In this document: piece after piece, positions 48,214 to 56,871 of the stretch | How positions within the stretch are numbered: position 1 is the first letter of the stretch | Layout of the letters: each line of letters opens with the position of its first letter | From: Rhizobium sp. P40RR-XXII | GTDB lineage: Bacteria; Pseudomonadota; Alphaproteobacteria; Rhizobiales; Rhizobiaceae | Assembly: GCF_012641405.1 (NCBI RefSeq) | Contig: NZ_JABAII010000011.1 | Span: forward strand, 1 to 64,000 | Direction of reading: 5' to 3' | DNA: 64,000 bases | The notes under the pieces: generated by a model | What the model saw: only the letters and a program-made list of their open reading frames with translations | Told to the model about the DNA's origin: nothing | Database searches by the model: none | Program-made: the position numbers and the translations under genes

Positions 48214-49029
48214 TCAAGCGGGAAGTCTGTTAAATTTGCGAAGGCTCTTGTCGACCAATGATTCGGGCAGGAACCGGCGCAGGAAGCGGACCTGTCTTGC
48301 CGCATTGCCTGCAGTATAGCGCCTCTTGGGTGAAGCGGCGTTGGCGGCTTTGACCACAATGGCGGCGACCACCTCCGGCGCATCCCCTGTCTCGACGATT
48401 TCTCGCATCAGCTTCTCAGCGTCGGCGCGAGCCGCATCGTACGGAAGGAGCGGCCGATCCGGCCGCGTGATGTTCTCTTCGAAGGATGTTCGGGTGACAC
48501 CCGGTTCGACGAGAACGACGCGAATGCCCAGCGTGCGGACTTCATGGTCGAGGGATTCGGAATAGCCCTCGATCGCATGCTTCGTCGATGCATAGAGAGC
48601 GTTGAAGGGAGCGGGAATCAGCCCAAGTATAGAGCTCATATTGACGATCCTGCCTTTTCGCTGGCGTCGCATGACAGGCAGGGCAGCATTCGTCATCCGC
48701 AGGACACCGAACACGTTCACGTCGAAAAGAGCCCTCGCCTGCACCGCGGAGGATTCCTCCGCGCCGCCAAGCAATCCAATCCCGGCATTGTTAACGAGCA
48801 GATCGATCCGTCCCGCGGTGACCAGTATCTCATCAACTGCTTGCTGCACGGATTCGTCGTCAGTGACGTCGCAGACCAGCATTGTCACGCCTGCAGGAGC
48901 GGCGACCATCGGCTTCCGGCTGGTTCCAAATACCCTATATCCATCGCGCTGCAACGCCAGTGCGGTCACCAGCCCAATGCCGGAAGAAGCGCCCGTGACC
49001 AGGGCGACGCCGCGTTCTGTCTTGCTCAT
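48214..49029 (-). CDS. Short-chain dehydrogenase/reductase
   Basis: A 271-residue classical SDR. The Rossmann loop TGASSGIG is at 12-19 and NNAG at 80-83. The catalytic Ser132/133 is in NMSSILG, and Tyr146 and Lys150 are in YASTK. Acidic D54 in CDVTDDES is the usual adenine-binding position. The coenzyme preference is uncertain; Arg38-Lys39 suggest NADP(H). The substrate is unknown. It is divergent from an HxlR-family regulator and its promoter region holds a clear palindrome, so it is a likely target of that regulator. Confidence 0.9.
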   Translation of the reverse strand: MSKTERGVALVTGASSGIGLVTALALQRDGYRVFGTSRKPMVAAPAGVTMLVCDVTDDESVQQAVDEILVTAGRIDLLVNNAGIGLLGGAEESSAVQARALFDVNVFGVLRMTNAALPVMRRQRKGRIVNMSSILGLIPAPFNALYASTKHAIEGYSESLDHEVRTLGIRVVLVEPGVTRTSFEENITRPDRPLLPYDAARADAEKLMREIVETGDAPEVVAAIVVKAANAASPKRRYTAGNAARQVRFLRRFLPESLVDKSLRKFNRLPA

Positions 49030-49074
49030 CGGTTTCAGCTTTCATTTTGACATGGAACATCGATGGACATTCTG

Positions 49075-49095
49075 TTACTATCAAATCCGTAGTAA
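49075..49095. promoter_or_regulatory. Palindrome between SDR and HxlR genes, likely regulator binding site
   Basis: TTACTA (49075-49080) and TAGTAA (49090-49095) are exact inverted 6-mers with a 9-bp spacer. A second ACTATCAAA word lies just downstream (around 49099), repeating part of the first arm. This is a fit for a dimeric winged-helix HxlR protein acting on both divergent genes. Confidence 0.55.
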
Positions 49096-49118
49096 GTCAC
49101 TATCAAAAAGATATCGAC

Positions 49119-49550
49119 ATGAAGAATCTTTCAAACCAGCCTTGCCTGATTGCCCGCAGCCTTGCACTGGTGGGAGACGCGTGGAGCATGCTGATCATGC
49201 GAGACGCCCATGCGGGGCTCACTCGCTTCGACGAGTTTCGCAAGAGCCTTGGCATCGCGCCGACGATGCTGACCGCTCGACTAGCCGCGCTTACGGGAGA
49301 CGGTCTGCTGGAGAAACGCCGCTACTCCGAGCGGCCTCCGCGCGATGAATACGTGCTGACTGCGGCCGGACAGGACTTTCTGCCGGTCTTGTTTGCGATT
49401 GGCGCATGGGGGCGAAAGCATCGCTCAAGCGACGGGGTGACCCGGTTCTTTGACGCTGAAACTGGTAGTGAGATCGACCCCATTACCATTGATCGTGCGA
49501 CCGGCGCCCCGATCGGAACACGTCCCATCCGCATTGTCGCACCTGAATGA
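49119..49550 (+). CDS. HxlR-family transcriptional regulator
   Basis: A 143-residue winged-helix DNA-binding protein. The N-terminus has the conserved Cys9 seen in many redox- or aldehyde-sensing HxlR proteins (MKNLSNQPC). The helix-turn-helix region contains GDAWSMLIMRDA and RFDEFRKSLGIAPTMLTARLAAL, followed by the wing RRYSERPPRDEYVLT. The start MKNLSN is chosen because a longer reading (49047) includes the palindrome and is unlikely to be translated. It probably represses itself and the divergent SDR/oxidoreductase pair. Confidence 0.9.
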   Translation: MKNLSNQPCLIARSLALVGDAWSMLIMRDAHAGLTRFDEFRKSLGIAPTMLTARLAALTGDGLLEKRRYSERPPRDEYVLTAAGQDFLPVLFAIGAWGRKHRSSDGVTRFFDAETGSEIDPITIDRATGAPIGTRPIRIVAPE

Positions 49551-49619
49551 ACCGTTCCGTGTGCGAGGGGCAAAGGCCTTAGGCGGGGTAACATGTCTCT
49601 GTCGGCCCAAGTAGCCTTC

Positions 49620-50381
49620 TCAATCGAAATCGATCGCGTGCAGCTGGCTGCCATGGCGCTTCAGCCAGGCCTTGGCCTCGTCCATGTCGGGGCAGAGCTT
49701 GCGACAGAGCGCCCAGAAGCGCGGGCCGTGGTTCATTTCGCGCAAATGCGCGACCTCGTGGGCGGCGAGGTAATCGATGACCAGCGGCGGCGCCATGACG
49801 ATGCGCCAGGAAAAGCTCAGATTTCCCTGAGAGGAACAGGAACCCCAGCGGCTGCGGGTATCCTTCATGGCGATGGAGGTGACCGTGGCGCGGATGGACT
49901 TGGCATGCACCGCCACGAGTTTTTCCAGATCGGCGCGGGCCTCCTTCTTCAGGAAGGTCGCGATGCGGCGGCCGGCATGTTCCGGCATTCCGCTGACGCG
50001 CAGCACCGGAACGCCCTCGACGACGATAGCTTCGGTCAGGCCGCGCAGGCTGCCCGTATGCTCGATGCGGTGACGCACGCCACGCAGGAGGATTTCGCTG
50101 CCGCTGCGCAGGCCGTTGTCGACAGTAAACCTCGCCAGCTTGGTCAGAAGCCAACCCTGGTGCCGGTCGAGAAAGGCGTTGACCTCGCGGGCGGCAAGGC
50201 CGCGCGGAATGGTCATCTTCAGCGATCGCCCGCCGGGCTCGATCCTAAGCGTTATGCGCGTCGCCCGCTCATGCTGGCGGATCGTCAGCGGCATCAGCCG
50301 GCCGGCGACATCGAGGGTGCGCGTTTCCGGCGCGGGCGGCTTGGCCGGCGGTTTGCGGGATCTGGAGAGCAGCGGAAACAT
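49620..50381 (-). CDS. YgjP-type (DUF45) M48-like metallopeptidase
   Basis: A 253-residue predicted zinc metalloprotease. The zinc site is HEVAH at 208-212 with a third ligand His218 in MNHGPRF. The upstream TRSRWGSCSSQGNLSFSWR block (175-193) is a hallmark of the YgjP/DUF45 family. The N-terminal 25 residues are Pro-rich and probably disordered; no signal peptide is seen, so it likely acts in the cytoplasm. Its substrate is unknown. The nearby gene order gives no clear clue. Confidence 0.9.
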   Translation of the reverse strand: MFPLLSRSRKPPAKPPAPETRTLDVAGRLMPLTIRQHERATRITLRIEPGGRSLKMTIPRGLAAREVNAFLDRHQGWLLTKLARFTVDNGLRSGSEILLRGVRHRIEHTGSLRGLTEAIVVEGVPVLRVSGMPEHAGRRIATFLKKEARADLEKLVAVHAKSIRATVTSIAMKDTRSRWGSCSSQGNLSFSWRIVMAPPLVIDYLAAHEVAHLREMNHGPRFWALCRKLCPDMDEAKAWLKRHGSQLHAIDFD

Positions 50382-50402
50382 GAGGCAGTTTTATATGATT
50401 CG

Positions 50403-50503
50403 CCAAAGCGCGTCGCAATCTTTCAGATTCGCTCCGTGCGCTTTGGTCTTTGATTTACGCATGTCGTTATCGCAAAACCGCTGCGCATTTTTGCGCGACT
50501 TGC
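50403..50503. repeat. Two-hairpin intergenic repeat of a family distinct in sequence from the 117-bp element
   Basis: Hairpin 1 spans 50403-50446 with CCAAAGCG/CGCTTTGG arms; hairpin 2 spans 50459-50503 with GCATGTCG/CGACTTGC arms and internal CGCAAAA/TTTTGCG pairs. Between them lies TCTTTGATTTAC. A GCATGTCGTTATC...-type element is, from memory, frequent in Rhizobium genomes. It occupies the promoter region of the metallopeptidase gene. Confidence 0.6.
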
Positions 50504-50522
50504 TTTGCGGTTTCTGCCAAAG

Positions 50523-50552
50523 AAAAACCGGCATCGAACGATGCCGGTTTTG
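50523..50552 (-). terminator. Terminator of the DUF2852 gene
   Basis: A perfect 9-bp stem (CCGGCATCG, 50528-50536, with 50539-50547) is flanked by A-run and T-run, so it may act in both directions. On the minus strand it is followed by TTTTTCTTT. Confidence 0.88.
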
Positions 50553-50572
50553 ACCTCGTGACGGAACTTCCG

Positions 50573-51010
50573 TCACGGCGTCTGGAATTCAGTCGGCGAG
50601 CCGCCATTGTCATTGCGCTTGACGCTGTTGCGCTCGCGCATGAAGCGGTCGAACTCTTCCTGGTCCTTGGCACGGCGCAGCTCGCGGGCATAGGTGTCGA
50701 ACTCGGCACGCATCTCGTCGAGCTTGCGGCGCTCCTCTTCGAGGCGCTCGAGTTCAGCCTTGCGCCAATCGTCGAAGGCGACGTTACCGGTGGAGAAGGA
50801 ATGGCGGTGACGGCCGCGATGACGGCCGCAGCCGGCGAACATGCCGTCGGTTCTTTCATTCACGTCCCGTTTGAAATCCCGCAAACGTTCTCCGAAGAGA
50901 ATATAGGCGAGCATGGCGAAGCCCAGCGGCCAGAAGACCACGAAGCCGAGCACCATCAGGGCAATAGTAGCCGGAGTCCAATCCGGGCGAAGCAATGCAG
51001 ATTGGTTCAT
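50573..51010 (-). CDS. DUF2852 small membrane protein
   Basis: A 145-residue protein of the DUF2852 family found in Alphaproteobacteria. One membrane helix lies at about residues 13-38. A Gly/His/Arg-rich stretch (GCGRHRGRHRHS) follows, then a strongly charged coiled-coil helix (about 80-120, ELERLEEERRKLDEMRAEF) and a polar tail. The short linker is reminiscent of metal-binding, but this is unsupported. The start MNQSALLRPDW has GAGG upstream. Function is unknown. Confidence 0.82.
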   Translation of the reverse strand: MNQSALLRPDWTPATIALMVLGFVVFWPLGFAMLAYILFGERLRDFKRDVNERTDGMFAGCGRHRGRHRHSFSTGNVAFDDWRKAELERLEEERRKLDEMRAEFDTYARELRRAKDQEEFDRFMRERNSVKRNDNGGSPTEFQTP

Positions 51011-51331
51011 TGTCAGGTATCCTCGCACGGCGCATTGCCCCTCGACCGACAGCGATCGATGGAAAGGCTTCTGCGCGGTTTTTAAAGCTCTACCTGCATC
51101 TCAGCGCGTTCCAAGGACGCGCGGCGCGGTAAACGGCCCGACATCTCTGCGGTACCGCTGGAATCGAGATGGTAACCTCTTCGTGAGGCTTCAATGGCAT
51201 CGCCAGGCGGAATCGGACAAGTGTTTGAATCCGCCAGATTAATTCAACAAAAGCTAATAGTTTGCGCTGCCGGGGCGGCTTGGCTTCCCATCCGCAGTCC
51301 GGTCGCGCTATCTATTTGATTTTATGTGCTC
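51011..51331. other. Gene-free interval between phaZ and the DUF2852 gene
   Basis: This interval of about 320 bp contains the presumed promoter of the DUF2852 gene. No reading frame with homology and no strong hairpin were seen. An A/T-rich patch lies near 51236-51260. Confidence 0.5.
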
Positions 51332-52609
51332 TCAGGCAGATTTTCCGCCCTTGATGACCCTCTTGACGATTGGCCTGCCGGTGCGGGCATGCTCGCGCGT
51401 GAAGGCCAGAATGCGCGGCGCGATTTCGCGGCGGAAGCGCGAGCCGTTGAAGACCCCGTAATGGCCGACATCCGGCTGCAGATAGTGCATGCGCATGTGC
51501 TCTGGGATGTTGGTGCAGATTGTCTGCGCCGCATGGGTCTGGCCGACGCCGGAAATATCGTCGTTCTCGCCTTCGACGGTCAGCAACGCGATGTTGCGGA
51601 TGGCGGAGGGATCGACGCGCTCGCCATGATGCATGAGTTCGCCCTTGGGCAGCGCATGCTTGATGAACACCTGATCGACGGTCTGCAGATAGAATTCCGC
51701 CGTCAGATCCATGACGGCCAGATATTCGTCATAGAAATCGCGGTGCTTCTCAGCCGGCTCGCCGTCATTCTTGACGAGATGGACGAAAAAGTCCTTGTGG
51801 GCGATCATATGGCGATCGAGGTTCATCGACATGAAGCCGGAAAGCTGCAGGAAGCCGGGATAGACTGGCCGCATAAAGCCCGGCTGCGGCCAGGGCACGT
51901 TCATGACGACATTGTCGGCAAACCATTCCAGCGGCTTTTCCTTGGCGAGCTGGTTGACGGCGGTCGGGTTGATGCGGGTGTCGATCGGGCCTCCCATCAG
52001 CGTCATCGACGAAGGCGCCAGGCGGTCGCCCGCCGCTTCCATCACGGCGGCGGCCGCCAGGACAGGCACCGAGGGCTGACAGACGGCGACCACATGCGTA
52101 TCCGGCCCGAGATGATGCAATATTTCGATGACGTAATCGATATAGTCCTCCAGATCGAAAGTGCCATCGGTCATCGGCACCATGCGGGCATCGATCCAGT
52201 CAGTGATGTAGATATCGGCGCCCGGCAGCAGGGCTTCCACCGTGCCGCGCAGCAGCGTGGCATAATGGCCCGACATCGGCGCGACGATCAGGATGCGGGG
52301 ATCCGCCCCATGGCCGGCGGGCAGGCTGCGCTCGAAATGGATGAGATTGCAGAACGGCTTCTTCCAGACGATCTTCTCATGCACCGAGACCGGCTTGTCC
52401 TCAATCGTCGTCTCATGCAGCCCGAATTGCGGCTTGCCGTAGCGCCTGGTCGTGCGCTCGAAAACCTCGAGGCTGGCCGTTAAGGTGCGGCCGAAGACGG
52501 TGTGCGAAAGAGGATTAAGCGGATTGGCATAGGCCAGGCGCATCATGTCCGCAGCAGCGCGAAAAGGGGCGAGAGCGGCATGATTGAGTTCGTAAAACTG
52601 ATAAAACAT
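51332..52609 (-). CDS. phaZ: Intracellular polyhydroxyalkanoate depolymerase
   Basis: A 425-residue alpha/beta-hydrolase of the intracellular PhaZ family (typically about 410-425). It mobilises stored polyhydroxybutyrate. The nucleophile is Cys177 in VVAVCQPSVP instead of Ser, as in the Ralstonia intracellular depolymerase PhaZa1. Other family blocks are PMSGHYATLLRGTVEALLPG and YITDWIDARMVP. The N-terminus starts MFYQFYELNHAALAPFRA, typical of the family. No phasin or synthase gene is adjacent. Confidence 0.93.
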   Translation of the reverse strand: MFYQFYELNHAALAPFRAAADMMRLAYANPLNPLSHTVFGRTLTASLEVFERTTRRYGKPQFGLHETTIEDKPVSVHEKIVWKKPFCNLIHFERSLPAGHGADPRILIVAPMSGHYATLLRGTVEALLPGADIYITDWIDARMVPMTDGTFDLEDYIDYVIEILHHLGPDTHVVAVCQPSVPVLAAAAVMEAAGDRLAPSSMTLMGGPIDTRINPTAVNQLAKEKPLEWFADNVVMNVPWPQPGFMRPVYPGFLQLSGFMSMNLDRHMIAHKDFFVHLVKNDGEPAEKHRDFYDEYLAVMDLTAEFYLQTVDQVFIKHALPKGELMHHGERVDPSAIRNIALLTVEGENDDISGVGQTHAAQTICTNIPEHMRMHYLQPDVGHYGVFNGSRFRREIAPRILAFTREHARTGRPIVKRVIKGGKSA

Positions 52610-52829
52610 GGGGGCTTTACCTTTCGTGATGCGGGTATGCGACCACGCAAATCACCTAAATCATTAAAACGCACGCGCCTTGCGTGTCGCTATCTTCGCT
52701 GTGGCGCTTCTCCAGTCGCCCTGCGCAGCAGGATGATCGCGGCTCCTCTGCGCCTCATCCTTTAAGCTCTTACTATCCAACCTAGCAGCTTTTGCTGCAG
52801 AGCAACATAACGGCTGCCGATTCTTCCTG

Positions 52830-52862
52830 TAAAAAACGCCGGAGAATCGCTTCTCCGGCATC
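52830..52862 (-). terminator. Terminator of the FAH-family gene
   Basis: A perfect 9-bp stem GCCGGAGAA/TTCTCCGGC (52838-52846 with 52851-52859) has a TCGC loop; on the minus strand GTTTTTTAC follows. Confidence 0.9.
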
Positions 52863-52903
52863 AACAATGATCTCAAAAAGTTAAAGTTCCCGAGCTTTAC
52901 GCG

Positions 52904-53746
52904 TCATGCGTCAGCCAGGAAGGTCTGCCGCTGGGAGCCCAGGCCTTCCATGCCGAGTTCGACGACATCGCCCGGCTTGAGATATTGCGGCGGCTTCATG
53001 CCCATGCCGACGCCGGGTGGCGTGCCGGTGGAAATGACATCGCCCGGGTGCAGCGACATGAACTGGCTGAGATAGGATACGAGGTAGGCTACGCCATAGA
53101 CCATGGTCCTGGTCGAACCGTTCTGCATCATCTTGCCGTTGACCTTGAGCCACATGCCGAGATTCTGCGGATCGGCAATCTCGTCCTTGGTGACGAGCCA
53201 GGGGCCGATCGGGCCGAAGGTGTCGCAGGACTTGCCCTTGGTCCATTGCCCCGAGCGCTCGGTCTGGAAGGCGCGTTCGGATACGTCGTGCGAGACGCAG
53301 TAACCGGCGACATACTCCAGCGCATCGGCTTCGCTGACATATTTCGCCTTCTTGCCGATGACGACGCCGAGCTCGACCTCCCAATCGGTCTTTTCCGAGC
53401 CGCGTGGGATCAGCACGTTGTCGTTCGGGCCGACAATGGCCGAGCTTGCCTTCATGAAGATGATCGGCTCGGGCGGCACGGTGGCGCCGGTTTCGGCAGC
53501 ATGGTCGGAGAAATTTAGGCCGATGCAGATGAACTTGCCCGTGCCGGCAACGCAGGCGCCAAGGCGGCCTTCCGTCAGTTCGGGCAGGCTCTTCGGATCG
53601 AGGGCTGCAATCTTTGCCAGACCGGCGGGCGAAATGGCCTCGCCGCCGATATCGGCGACATGGGCGGAGAGATCGCGGATCTTGCCGTCGCTATCCAGAA
53701 GCGCCGGCTTTTCCTTGCCGACTTCGCCAACACGCAACAATTTCAT
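52904..53746 (-). CDS. Fumarylacetoacetate hydrolase family protein
   Basis: A 280-residue FAH-fold enzyme. The N-terminal part MKLLRVGEVGKEKPALLDSDG is typical of the 280-residue ureidoglycolate lyase/2-hydroxyhepta-dienedioate isomerase-like subgroup. Metal-binding acids lie in the EVELGVVIGKKA segment; DVISTGTPPGVGMG is the C-terminal loop. It likely opens or decarboxylates a cyclic or dicarbonyl intermediate, but the substrate is not evident. It is the only gene of its kind here, with a terminator downstream. Confidence 0.9.
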   Translation of the reverse strand: MKLLRVGEVGKEKPALLDSDGKIRDLSAHVADIGGEAISPAGLAKIAALDPKSLPELTEGRLGACVAGTGKFICIGLNFSDHAAETGATVPPEPIIFMKASSAIVGPNDNVLIPRGSEKTDWEVELGVVIGKKAKYVSEADALEYVAGYCVSHDVSERAFQTERSGQWTKGKSCDTFGPIGPWLVTKDEIADPQNLGMWLKVNGKMMQNGSTRTMVYGVAYLVSYLSQFMSLHPGDVISTGTPPGVGMGMKPPQYLKPGDVVELGMEGLGSQRQTFLADA

Positions 53747-53877
53747 GGATTTTCCTTCCCTGCATTTTCAAAGACGAAATTGATAACATCATATATGAAC
53801 GAATTATTCACCAGTGTCATCAATCGATTTCGGAGCATAACACGTCTTGTCTGCCCGCGGCGGAACAACAACTTTTC

Positions 53878-55296
53878 CTATGCGGACGGCAAAGATCGTG
53901 CGATTTCAACGATCGTGACGAAGGCCATATCGACATCTTCCGCCGTCGTCTCGAACTGTCCGGCCTGAAAGCGAATGACTAATCGACCGCCCACCCGCGT
54001 CTGCGTCAGATAAATGCGCCCATCATTGTTGATGGCGGCGATCAGACGCTGAGTATGATTTTCCTGATCAGCGCCGGCGGGCGCTTTGTGGTCGAAAGAG
54101 AAGAGCGACAGGAACGGCTGGGTGACGATCTCGAAATCCGGCTCGGCGGCCAGACGCCTTGCCAGGGTCTCGGACCAGCCGACATGGTTGCGGATCATCG
54201 TCCGCAAGCCTTCGAGCCCGTGATAGCGCAGTAGGAACCACAGCTTCAGCGCACGGAAGCGGCGGCCGAGCGGCACCGACCATTCGGAATAATTGGTAAT
54301 GCCATCATGGCCGTGGGTACGCAGAAATTCCGGATGGATTGCCAGCGTGCGCACCAGGGATTCCGGCTCGCAGATGAACTGGACCGAACAATCGAACTGA
54401 GCGCCAAGCCATTTATGCGGATTGAAGACGATGGAATCAGCCTTCTCGACGCCTTGCCATAGCGTCCGGAATTCCGGGCAGATCATTGCGGAGCCTGCCC
54501 AGGCAGCGTCGACATGCACATAAAGTCCATAACGGTGCGCGACTTCGACAACTGCGGCGATATCGTCGCAAGCACCGATGCTGGTGCCGCCGACACAGGC
54601 GATCACGCCGGCCGGCAGCAGGCCCGCTGCGCGATCTCGCTCGATCGCGGTCGCGAGCGCCTGCGTATCCATGGCGCTATTGGGGCCGCCAGAGGGAATG
54701 CGGACAAGGTTCTCCGCGCCGACGCCGGATATCCAGATGGCTCGATCGATCGAGGTGTGGACCTGATCGGTGGAATAGATTCGCACCGCCTTGTTCGCCG
54801 CGAGGCCTTGGCTGTTGCCCCGCCAATCGAGCGCCCTTTCCCGCATGACCAGAACGGCTGCAAGCGTTGCCGTCGAGGCGGAATCCTGGATGACGCCGGT
54901 GAAGCGGCTGGGGAGGCCAAGGGCCTGGCGCAGCCAGTCGACCACCTTGGTTTCCAGCTCGGTCGCCGAGGGCGATGTCTGCCACAGCATGCATTGGGCA
55001 GCGATGGCGCTGACCAGATATTCGGCGATCACCGAGACGGGAGCAGCATTGGCGGGAAAATAGGCGAAGAAGCGTGGATGCTGCCAATGCGTCATGCCGG
55101 GGACGAGGATATCCTCAAAATCCTTGAAGATATCCTCCATGGCTTCGCCTGTTACCGGCGGGGAGTCCGCGATGCGGGCGGCGATTTCTCCCGGCGCTAT
55201 CTTCGCCCGGACCGGCCTGTCGCGAAGCGATGCGCGATAATCCGCGCCCCAATGCGCCGCCTTCTCCGACCACTGCCGGAACTGCTCCCAATCCAT
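53878..55296 (-). CDS. Pyridoxal-dependent aromatic L-amino acid decarboxylase family protein
   Basis: A 472-residue group II PLP decarboxylase. PLP is bound by Lys295 in FNPHKWLGAQ; His180 in DQVHTSIDRA stacks on the ring and Asp263 in HVDAAWAGS contacts the pyridine nitrogen. The N-terminal MTHWQHPRFFAYFPAN block is typical of aromatic amino acid decarboxylases acting on Trp, Tyr, Phe or DOPA. Specificity is unresolved by eye. It is the first of two same-strand genes reading towards the FAH gene, about 130 bp away. Confidence 0.92.
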   Translation of the reverse strand: MDWEQFRQWSEKAAHWGADYRASLRDRPVRAKIAPGEIAARIADSPPVTGEAMEDIFKDFEDILVPGMTHWQHPRFFAYFPANAAPVSVIAEYLVSAIAAQCMLWQTSPSATELETKVVDWLRQALGLPSRFTGVIQDSASTATLAAVLVMRERALDWRGNSQGLAANKAVRIYSTDQVHTSIDRAIWISGVGAENLVRIPSGGPNSAMDTQALATAIERDRAAGLLPAGVIACVGGTSIGACDDIAAVVEVAHRYGLYVHVDAAWAGSAMICPEFRTLWQGVEKADSIVFNPHKWLGAQFDCSVQFICEPESLVRTLAIHPEFLRTHGHDGITNYSEWSVPLGRRFRALKLWFLLRYHGLEGLRTMIRNHVGWSETLARRLAAEPDFEIVTQPFLSLFSFDHKAPAGADQENHTQRLIAAINNDGRIYLTQTRVGGRLVIRFQAGQFETTAEDVDMAFVTIVEIARSLPSA

Positions 55297-55359
55297 GACG
55301 GTCCTCCCTGCTCCATCGAACGGGCGGACCTTAGACCGGTTTTGGTACCCGGTCGAGTA

Positions 55360-56313
55360 TCAGAACAGCTCGTCGAGGGCAGGCCCCAGCGGCACGATGC
55401 CTGTGGGATTGAGCGTCGCTATCGAGTAGTAGCCGCGCTTGATATGATCGAAGCTGACCGTTTCCGCAATCCCCGGCCAATCAAGCATGCGACGGCAGAA
55501 GGATTGGAGATTGGCATAGTCGGACAGGCGGCGGAGATTGCATTTGAACAGGCCGTAATAGGCGACATCGAAGCGGACGAGGGTGACGAACAGCCTGATA
55601 TCGCTTTCCGTGGGATTGTCGGCAAAGAGGAATGTCTTGCCCTCCAGTTCCGCCTCCACCCGATCGAGACAGGCGAATACTTCGTTGAAGGCATCTTCAT
55701 AGGCGACCTGCGTCGTGGCAAAGCCGGCGCGATAGACGCCATTGTTGAGAGCGGGATAGATCCGGGCATTGAGACGGTCGATCTCTTCCCGCTTGCCGGC
55801 CGGATAAAGATCGATGTCGTTGCGAGCCAGATCACCAAAACCGTCGTTCAACATGCGCAGGATGTCAGCCGACTCATTGTTGACGATCGTGCCGGTTCGC
55901 TTGTCCCACAGCACCGGGACGGTGGCGCGGCCGGTGAAATGAGGATCGGCCTTCGTGTAGATCTCGTGCATGTAGGTGACGCCATGGACGGCGTCATTCG
56001 TGGCACCGGGATAATCGCCAAAACGCCAACCCTGCTTGGAAAGCACCGGTTCGACGACCGAAACGGAAATAACGTCCTCCAGCCCCTTCAGCTTGCGGCC
56101 GATCAGGGTGCGCGACGCCCAGGGGCAGATCAGCGCGACATAGAGGTGATAGCGGCCGGCCTCCGCTTTGAAACCGCTCTCGCCCGTCTGCCCCGTTCGG
56201 CCATCGGGCGTTACCCAATTCCGAAAGCTCGAGGTCTGGCGGACGAAGCCGCCCTTCTCATCCTTGGCCTGGACCGGCTGCCAATCCTCGGTCCATTTTC
56301 CATTTACCAGCAA
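55360..56313 (-). CDS. Glutathionyl-hydroquinone reductase (glutathione S-transferase family)
   Basis: A 317-residue Xi-class GST (YqjG/EcfG-4, Ecm4 family), longer than usual GSTs. It reduces glutathionyl-(hydro)quinones back to hydroquinones using glutathione. The catalytic Cys63 is in ALICPWASRTL. N-terminal extension and the helical C-terminal domain are as expected. It lies just upstream of the decarboxylase on the same strand, 63 bp apart. A link to quinone detoxification fits the neighbouring oxidoreductases but is inference. Confidence 0.92.
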   Translation of the reverse strand: MLVNGKWTEDWQPVQAKDEKGGFVRQTSSFRNWVTPDGRTGQTGESGFKAEAGRYHLYVALICPWASRTLIGRKLKGLEDVISVSVVEPVLSKQGWRFGDYPGATNDAVHGVTYMHEIYTKADPHFTGRATVPVLWDKRTGTIVNNESADILRMLNDGFGDLARNDIDLYPAGKREEIDRLNARIYPALNNGVYRAGFATTQVAYEDAFNEVFACLDRVEAELEGKTFLFADNPTESDIRLFVTLVRFDVAYYGLFKCNLRRLSDYANLQSFCRRMLDWPGIAETVSFDHIKRGYYSIATLNPTGIVPLGPALDELF

Positions 56314-56489
56314 GGCTGCATCTCCACTCGCACCTGTTCCTTCATAAGGACACCATAGCGGAACAGAATTTCACCGGAATAACGCAAACTTGAAACAGAC
56401 TGTCTACCTGGAGGATGCGGATGGCTCTATGTATGAAAAGTGCTGACTGAGATCAGGTTTTGCGATCAGGCTTATTGGAGCATCATCCC

Positions 56490-56789
56490 ATGGCGACATC
56501 CGTTTCCAACGTTAAAACCGATCATGCCAGCCGCTATCTCCAACAGCTCTGCAAGCACTGGAGCCATCGCTTCAGCGTGGAATTCGATGCGGCGGCCGGC
56601 AAGGTGCCCTTCAGCCCGGAAAACTCCCTCGATCTGGCGGCCAAGCCCGGCCTCTTGGTCATGACGCTGACGGTCGAGAAGCCTGAAGATCTCGAGCGCA
56701 TGCAGAACGTCGTCGCCGATCATCTCAAGCGCTTTGCTTTTCGCGAAGAGCTCGACGTGGCCTGGACTGCCGGTGCGGCCAGAGTATAG
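56490..56789 (+). CDS. DUF2218 family protein
   Basis: A 99-residue small protein of the DUF2218 family. It starts MATSVSNVKTDHASRYLQQLCKHW and contains a strand-rich core with FSVEFDAAAGKVPF. Some relatives lie next to iron-uptake genes, but nothing like that is near here. The ATG is preceded by GGAGCATCATCCC. Function is unknown. It is divergent from the glutathionyl-hydroquinone reductase. Confidence 0.85.
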   Translation: MATSVSNVKTDHASRYLQQLCKHWSHRFSVEFDAAAGKVPFSPENSLDLAAKPGLLVMTLTVEKPEDLERMQNVVADHLKRFAFREELDVAWTAGAARV

Positions 56790-56871
56790 GTTCCCATCCC
56801 GTGTTCATAGCCAGCCAACGGACCGCTTCCAGCGGCCCGCGGGCTAGCCCTCCCTGACGAAAGAAGCTCCC

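Noticed and set aside
50391-50576. 61-codon minus-strand frame upstream of the metallopeptidase
   Set aside because: It covers the two-hairpin repeat and terminator and is not protein-like.
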